Shown here: positions 57,636 through 64,000 of the stretch, piece by piece
Numbering within the stretch: position 1 is the stretch's first letter
Layout of the letters: each line of letters opens with the position of its first letter
Source of the DNA: CAVSWT01 sp963775245
GTDB lineage: Bacteria > Bacteroidota > Ignavibacteria > Ignavibacteriales > Ignavibacteriaceae
DNA: 64,000 nucleotides
NCBI GenBank assembly: GCA_963775245.1
Contig: CAVZID010000026.1
Span: 1-64,000, forward strand
Reading direction: 5' to 3'
Notes under the pieces: model-generated
Databases searched by the model: none
The model's input: only the letters and a program-made list of their open reading frames with translations
What the model was told of the DNA's origin: nothing
Position numbers and translations under genes: made by a program

Positions 57636-59012
57636 TCAATTTTGAATAGTAGTTGGCATTGTTTTTCTAAACCATAATTTTTTTTCAGTCAATAAAATAA
57701 GTTCATATATTGAAAACAATATAATGAACCCCTCAACAGGCAATCGGAATCTAACACTCGCACTCACAAAACCAACTGGGAAAATAAAATAAATGATAAA
57801 TAACCAGCAGACTTAAAAACATAAATATATTTTTTCATTTTAATAAGTCTAATCAAAAAAGAAGCAAATAATAAATAGATTAGTGAATAAATAACTGGCA
57901 AATACAATTGTAATAAAAAAAACAAAATTAGATTTTTGAAATGGACATGGATTTTATCAATTCCTATCATGCCAATTATAACCCCAAAAATGTGAAAATT
58001 CAATGATAATGAGTTAATACTAAACATTTTGGCAATATTGCTTAAATATAACTGAAATGTTGAAAGTGGATATTCTTTATAAACTCCTATAGCGTTTTTA
58101 GATTTTAGTATCCATTTCTTTACTTAATTCTTCTGTTGTATCTATTTGGGAATATAAATCATTAATAGTACTGTCCTGATTTTCTTCTATTAGGATCTTT
58201 GTGGCATGTGTTTGAAATAAATTATTTTGAAGCACTGTTGCCGGTGTTATTACTCCATAATTAATATAGTTTCTTAAAGTGGGCAAATTACAAACCACCA
58301 AAACAAGAATTGAGGAACTTACAATAAATAATTGTACCTGCTTTTTGTTTAATTCATTATGCTTTTTTGCAATTGATATTAATATAAAAAAATTGGGGAT
58401 GACATATAAAAAAAGAAGGGGACGTATTTGACCGGCTAGGCCAATAAATAATATATGAAATAAAAAATATATCCAGTTCTTCTTTACTACTGCAGCCATT
58501 CCCAAATAAATACCTATGGTTAAAAGTACTGTAAAAATTGTATCGGTTAAGATTACAGTAACATAGATAGCATAAACACCGGAAAGTAAAAGAAATAAAA
58601 AAGTCCAGGTTATTAGCTTATTATTGTTTCCAAAGAAAAGTTTGATAATTTTAGTTAAGGTTGGATAGATAAAAGCAAATAAAGCTGCTTGAAAAAAGAA
58701 AACAACTATCAGCCAGTTCTTACCAAATAATTTCATCATCAATGCCAGGTATATTGGATAGCCGACTGTCCTATCACTGGAAGGAATATCTACTTCACCA
58801 ACAACACCATATTGCAGATAATTTCTAGCTAGACTTACATAGGACGGAGAATCAGTTCCTTTCCATATATTGTTTGCGTATTTTCCTTCGTTAAGCTGTA
58901 GGTTATTGTGGGTAACATCAGAGCTTAAAAGAATGGTTACTACCAACAGATTAACAAAGAGCCCAACAAAATATTGAAAGTAAGATGAATCAAAACGAAG
59001 TGATTTTAACAT
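57636..59012 (-). pseudogene. Multi-TM glycosyltransferase-like membrane protein (two frameshifts)
   Basis: A dolichyl-phosphate-mannosyltransferase/GT39-like integral membrane protein. From ATG 59012: TM1, then TDSPSYVSLARNYLQYG, an Asp-rich early loop, and about eight helices. The frame breaks near 58115 (one extra base, giving KEWILKSKNAIGVYKEY) and again near 57797 (one missing base, giving FPVGFVSASVRFRLPVEGF, the family's typical C-terminal Arg motif) and ends at 57636. The joined protein is about 458 residues. First gene of the polysaccharide locus. Family call moderate. Confidence 0.7.
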
Positions 59013-59156
59013 TTATTTTAAATAATTAGAAAAAATATTGAATGCTATAAAATATTATTTTACTTATACCTTACCAAGAAATTTAATAAACACCCGAATA
59101 TTAAATAGAATAAAATTTAATACATAAAGAAAACAAACTTTTTAAAAGGCAAAAAA

Positions 59157-59178
59157 AAGCCCGGTATTTGCCGGGCTT
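59157..59178 (-). terminator. Rho-independent terminator of rlpA
   Basis: Stem AAGCCCGG/CCGGGCTT with a six-base loop, and in the minus direction a run of eight T (59151-59158). It lies 24 bases beyond the rlpA stop. Confidence 0.85.
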
Positions 59179-59201
59179 AGTTTTTTAATATTTATAAATT
59201 A

Positions 59202-59732
59202 TTAGTTTAATGTTATTACGGGGAAATTTACTCCCTTCAAGCTGACTTGTTCTACCTCTACTTTTTGGACACCTTTTTGATAAAGTCCAATTTGTAAAGC
59301 TGCTGCTTTGGAGAGGTCTAATTGTCTGCCTCTTATATAGGGGCCACGATCGTTGACTCTAACAATTACGGATTTTTGATTTTGGGGGTTCGTAATTTTC
59401 AATAAAGTCCCAAATTTTAAGCTTTTATGTGCGGCCGTAAATGCCATTTGATCGTAAATTTCGCCGTTTGCGGTTAATTTTCCATGAAATCTTGGACCGT
59501 ACCACGATGCAGTCCATTTTCCTTGATCTGTGTAATTTATAATTGAATTATTCAGTGTTATATCTTCTTCATTAACCGATGTTGTTATATTCTCATTTGT
59601 AGTTGCTTCATTTGTATTTCTATCTTCTTTAATTATTGTGAACCCAACTAACGCAACCATCACAAGAATGTAAAATGCCCTCGTTAATGCCCTCAATATT
59701 TTTCCTCTTAGTTTGTTAATGTAAAATGACAT
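59202..59732 (-). CDS. rlpA: RlpA-like septal ring lytic transglycosylase
   Basis: A 176-residue periplasmic or surface protein with an N-terminal TM/signal segment (about 15-31) and a C-terminal double-psi beta barrel: WTASWYGPRFHGKLTANGEIYD, FTAAHKSLKFGTLLKITNP, VIVRVNDRGPYIRGRQLDLSKAAA. RlpA cuts naked glycan strands; the SPOR domain of the E. coli protein is absent. ATG 59732 is chosen over the TTG at 59765; the site GGGGAGGG at 59746-59753 is somewhat far. Confidence 0.9.
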   Translation of the reverse strand: MSFYINKLRGKILRALTRAFYILVMVALVGFTIIKEDRNTNEATTNENITTSVNEEDITLNNSIINYTDQGKWTASWYGPRFHGKLTANGEIYDQMAFTAAHKSLKFGTLLKITNPQNQKSVIVRVNDRGPYIRGRQLDLSKAAALQIGLYQKGVQKVEVEQVSLKGVNFPVITLN

Positions 59733-59739
59733 TATAAAG

Positions 59740-59778
59740 TTATAACCCTCCCCGGTTCGAAGCAATAAAAGAATTCAC
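59740..59778 (-). promoter_or_regulatory. Possible leader mini-ORF upstream of rlpA
   Basis: AGGAGG (59783-59788) is followed by GTG at 59778 and an open 12-codon frame (VNSFIASNRGGL) ending in TAA eight bases before the rlpA ATG. The mini-ORF end overlaps the rlpA ribosome binding site. Translational coupling or a leader is possible; codon-level proof is lacking. Confidence 0.25.
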
Positions 59779-59985
59779 ATAGCCTCCTGAATATGACCCA
59801 GAGCAAATAATCGACTAGCATGGTGTTTAAGTCGGAAATTTTTCTTAATGTTAAGTTTATATTAAATATTTTAAACAATTTATTAGCAAATTTCATATAA
59901 ATTAAGTTAGCCTTGAAGACAAAAATTTTTTCGGGCACTTTTTCATTTCTCTTATGTATAACTACCCAAAACATTCGGAGCTTTC

Positions 59986-62900
59986 ATGAAATATAATTCG
60001 TCTACTTTTCGCAGGGTAATTTTATCTTTATCCTTTTTCATTCCCTTCTTTTTAGGAAGTGTCCTTCAAAATAAAACTGAAGATAACTATAGATTCTACT
60101 TATCTAATTATACAACTTACTCACCAGGTTCAGATGTAATAGTAAACATATATTTATATAATACTACCTGGGGGAAAAGAGATTTTAATCTTAAGCTTCT
60201 TAAAATAGATGACCCGGTTAGTTTTTTTAGCAAATTGAATAAATCAAATTTTAGGTATCAGTTTGATATTTGGGGACAAAATAAAGAGATTCTTCTCAAG
60301 TACACTTCCGTTGTAAAAGATTGGAACCAAAGGGTTTACACATCTTCAAAATATAGAGGCAATGAAAATGTAAAAGTTGGAAAAATTAAAAAACCCGGAA
60401 TATATATTCTCCAGGCAATATCCGAAAATCAAGTTGCCTACTGTGGAATAGTTGTTTCTGATTTAGCAATGATTTATAAATCAAGCCGGGATCAAGTACT
60501 TGCTTTTGTAGCTAATTCAAAATCCGGAGAGTTTCAGGATGATGCAGAATTTATGCTTTATAATAATGGAAACTTGACAGAAGAGAAAAAAGTAAATAAA
60601 GATGGTATCGCTGTTTTTAATATAGATAATAAGAATAAAATAGATGGAAATTCTAATCAACTTGCATGGAAACCCCAAACTGATAATAGCTAAAACCAAA
60701 AAAGAAGTAATTGTTAACAACCCTTATTTCTATTTTGGTAATGGTGACCAACAAAATTATTCTGTTTATGTTTATAGTAATCAGCCAGTTTACAGGCCTT
60801 CACAGGAAGTTCACTTCAAAGCAATAATTCGCCAAAAGAAAAGTAATGAATTAATTAATGTCCCGTATGAGAAATTTAATGTGTCAATCAAATCTCCTAA
60901 AAATAATGAAGTCTTCTCAAAAGAGTTAAAAACAAACGAATTTGGAACTATTTCTGCAAGTTTTATTCTGGATGAAAATGCAGACTTAGGAAATTATTCA
61001 ATCCAGATTTCACAAGACGGCAGGGATTATTATGGTTCTTTTAGTGTTGAGGAATATAAAAAGCCGGAATACCTGGTAACTGTTAAAACGGATAAAAACC
61101 AGTATGCTGCTGGAGATAGTCTCACTGGAAAAGTTTCGGCTAATTATTATTTCGGTTCCCCGGTTACAACCGGAACCGTTAATGTTCGAGTTTATAAACA
61201 AGCTTATTGGCGGCCTTGGTGGTATTGGTCGGATTACTCATGGTTTTACAATTCTTTTTATAAAGGATATAATTGGGGACGCGGCGGCCAGCAGCAGGTT
61301 TTCCAAACTGACGGTAAGTTAAATAGCAAAGGTGAATTTGAATTTAGTTATAATGTTGAAGATAAACTTGACGGCGATTTTACTTATACAATTACTGCTG
61401 AAGTAACCGATAATTCAAGAAGAGCTATTTCAGGTTCAGCTACAGACTTATGTTACTCGGGGCAGCTTTACAATATCAACATCTCCCGAAAAATATTTTT
61501 ATGAAAAAGGAAGCAAAATAAAACTAAGAGTTAATGCTTCCGATTTTTCAGATAAACCTATTGAAACTCCTTTTGAAATTGAAATTAAATATCCCGATAC
61601 AAAAAACGGAAACAGTTATCAAAGTTCAAACAAGACTGAGACTATCCACGGTACCACAGACAAATTTGGGAAAGCGATTGTCGAATTTATTCCTGAATAT
61701 TCTTATACCGGATATTTTAATTACACAGTCACAGCTAAAGATGAAAAAGGAAGAGAAATTAATGCAAACAGTTCTTTCTTTGTAGGTGAGAAAGAGCAAT
61801 ATTATTATTGGAGAAATAGCAGCGGATTGGAAATCGTAACCGATAAAGATTCCTATGAAAAAGGGGATACTATGACTGCGTATATCTTCGGGCCGAAAGA
61901 AAAAACAGATCTTCTTCTTACTTTCGAAACAGATGTCTTCCTAAAATATAAGAAATATAGAGTCGGCAGCAGCGGAGTTGAAATAAAACAAATACTGACA
62001 GATAAATTTTCTCCAAGCTTTAATATAACTGTGAACTATTTGAATGACGGCCAATTTTATTCAACAAATAAATTAATTGGTGTGCTGGCAAAAGATAAGT
62101 TTCTAAACATTTCTCTTACTCCAAATAAAAAAGAATACAAACCTGGAGAAAATGCCTCTTATCAAATTTCAGTAAAAGATTTTAAAGGAAATCCGGTTCC
62201 AAACACAGAACTTTCTTTAGGAATAATTGATGAAAGCATTTATGCAATTAAAGATGAAAGCGTTCAGGATATTACTAATTTCTTTTACTCTCCCAATTAT
62301 TCTTATATACCAACTTATAATTCAATTACGCAAAATAGTTTTAGCTCAACCAGCCGTTATGCAACTTTTATTGATAAAAATTATTTTTCAAATGAAGAAG
62401 GAAATGAAAAGGGAAGCGGTAATTTATATGGCAAAGTTAAATTTAAGAATGGAAATACTAATTTCAGTGACTTCTATATAGTATTAAACAAAGATAATAG
62501 ATTTTATAAAACTTCTGTTGATAAAGATGGGAATTATGAATTCAAAAAAATTGAAAAAGGGAAATATGATATTCTTGTTCAATATGGCCAAGCGGATTTA
62601 TTTCTAATTGAAAGCGTTAACGTTGAAGAATTTACCAAACATGATATAGAAATAGATAGAACAATGAATCAATTAAGAAAAGAAGAGGGTGATTTACCTA
62701 ATAGTGTCGCAGATGAAGTTTCATTAAGTGCAGGTAGAAGTAATTTAGCAATGGCTAAGAGTATGCCACAAGCTTTATATGCTATGAATGACAAAGATAA
62801 AAAAGTTGATTATCAAAAAGCAGAGCTTCGCTCCAACTTTGTTGATGCTTTAATCTGGAAAGCTAACATTGTAACAGATGCAAATGGGAAAGCAATTGTT

Positions 62901-64000
62901 AATTTCAAAATGCCGGATAACCTTACTACCTGGCGTGCAACAGCAAGAGGTATCACAAAAAATTCTGACGTTGGACAGCAAGTTGATAAAGTAGTATCTA
63001 GAAAGAATCTTTTGGTTAGAATGGAAACTCCCCGATTCTTTAGAGAAGGCGATGAGCTTGTTATTTCAACAATAGTTCATAATTATTTAAGTGAAGATAA
63101 AACTACAAAGGTTTCTTTCGATATAGAAAACTTAAAATTAGTTTCATCTGAAATTAATACTCCAGGCTATAATGGAAACTCAAACAAAATTTCTGATTCT
63201 ACTTATGAATTAACAATTAAAAAGGATTCTGAAGTAAGAATTGATTGGAGGGTAAAAGTTGATAATCCCGCCGGCGAAGCAAAACTAACAACAGAAGCCT
63301 TGACTAATGAAGAATCAGATGCGATGGAGTTAAAAATTCCTATTCTCCCCAAAGGATTTAAAATCGTTAACGGGCTTGCAGCGGATTTTTCGGATGAAAA
63401 TAAAACTGAAACTTTGCAGTTTGATATTCCCAAAGATGTTGATTTGAGGACAGTAAATTTATCGTTTTCGGTTAATCCATCTCTTGCAGGAACAATCTTA
63501 AAAGCTCTTGATGATTTGGTTGGCTATCCCTACGGCTGTGTTGAACAAACAATGAGCCGATTTCTTCCCACAATTATTGTTGCAAATACATTTAGACAAA
63601 TTGATGCGCCGTTAAAAGCAAAAACAATCGAAGAACTTCCCGACATGGCAGAAAAAGGATTGAAGCGCCTTTATAATTTTCAGCATTCTGACGGTGGATG
63701 GGGCTGGTGGGAAAATGACCAAACTCATCCTTATATGACTGCTTATGTAATTTACGGAATGAGTTTAGCAAAGCAGGCTGATTTTGAAATCGATGAAAAT
63801 GTTTTTCAAAAAGGAATCAATAGTCTTAGAAATCAAATCCAGAATTTTAAAGGCGAAGAAAAAGATGTTGATAATACAACTCTTGCATTTATGATTTATT
63901 CTTTATCATCAGCAGAAAAAAGCAACAACAATGACAAAGAATTTTTGAACGATATGATTTCTGTTCTTCTAAAAAAAGATTTAAATCCGTATGCACTTTC
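59986..64000 (+). pseudogene. Alpha-2-macroglobulin-family protein (two frameshifts, cut by window end)
   Basis: Large exported A2M protein of at least 1300 residues. Signal peptide, then MG domains (MG2: NQPVYRPSQEVHFKAIIRQ), a second MG2-like region (SFTISTSPEKYFYEKGSKI), a CarboxypepD_reg-like insert (GNLYGKVKFKNG to about 62630), the A2M segment (WKANIVTDANGKAIVNFKMP) and the thioester motif GCVEQ at 63534-63548, followed by the start of the TED helices. Frame changes by one base near 60655 and near 61445; the frame from 61467 then stays open to the window end. Bacterial A2M proteins trap proteases, often with PBP1C; that partner would be beyond the edge. Confidence 0.88.

Noticed and set aside
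59741..59775. GGTTCGA that looks like a tRNA T-loop
   Set aside because: No pairing acceptor, D or anticodon arms can be drawn around it.
59732..59974. 80-codon open frame overlapping the rlpA upstream region
   Set aside because: No ribosome site, no recognisable pattern and composition typical of non-coding AT-rich DNA.
59740..59985. Possible c-di-AMP (ydaO) riboswitch ahead of rlpA
   Set aside because: The expected conserved blocks of that riboswitch are not present.

Overview
The window reads as chromosome of a low-GC, Gram-negative bacterium of the Bacteroidota/Chlorobi side, most likely the Ignavibacteria. Evidence: two large secreted proteins end in a type IX secretion sorting domain with the motifs YPNPFNP, YDILGREVATLVNE and SGIYFYRL; the GlmU-like protein is of the alternative Bacteroidetes kind; the GT, DUF2203, RlpA and two-component propeller genes fit the same group; and several families of short dispersed palindromes lie between, and once inside, genes. 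No rRNA, tRNA, CRISPR array, integrase or transposase gene was found.

Layout. 0-5 kb: a two-subunit NSS-type sodium symporter (large subunit frameshifted, MetS-like small subunit), holA, an ECF sigma factor with a membrane partner, and type B ribosomal protein L31. 5-12 kb: an SGNH hydrolase (minus) and a tripartite RND efflux operon (adaptor, pump, TolC-like). 12-20 kb: an alternative GlmU, rsmB, a RodZ-like HTH membrane protein, ligA, an unknown protein, a STAS protein and a sodium:solute symporter. 20-31 kb: a WG-repeat protein, two T9SS cargo proteins, and a LuxR-type response regulator next to a giant propeller sensor kinase. 31-40 kb: a cyclase-family hydrolase with altered metal-ligand positions, an ECF sigma cluster, a DinB protein, an APC permease (3' frameshift), recQ and valS (frameshift at the HIGH motif). 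40-49 kb: vapBC, an acid phosphatase, an esterase, a methyltransferase, DUF1015-serC, a lipoprotein, DUF2203, a metallophosphoesterase and a thioredoxin-like protein.

48.8-59 kb is a minus-strand surface-polysaccharide locus: a multi-TM glycosyltransferase/mannosyltransferase-like protein, a Wzm/Wzt-type ABC exporter, a tandem GT2-GT2 protein, a cellulose-synthase-like GT2 and a GT2-polysaccharide deacetylase fusion. Together they could assemble, de-N-acetylate and export a glycan; the product is not predictable from sequence. After it come rlpA (minus) and a large alpha-2-macroglobulin-family protein (plus) that runs off the right edge.

Three themes deserve a second look. First, at least five families of short palindromic elements, one of them inserted in frame in the coding sequence of a T9SS cargo protein. 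Second, nine apparent single-base frameshifts in seven genes (including essential valS), seven of them net +1 and six of them between 55.3 and 61.5 kb, which points to insertion-biased sequence error rather than decay, though this cannot be proved here. Third, the polysaccharide locus with its unusual GT fusions. I did not find a clear candidate for a wholly new defence or mobile system.
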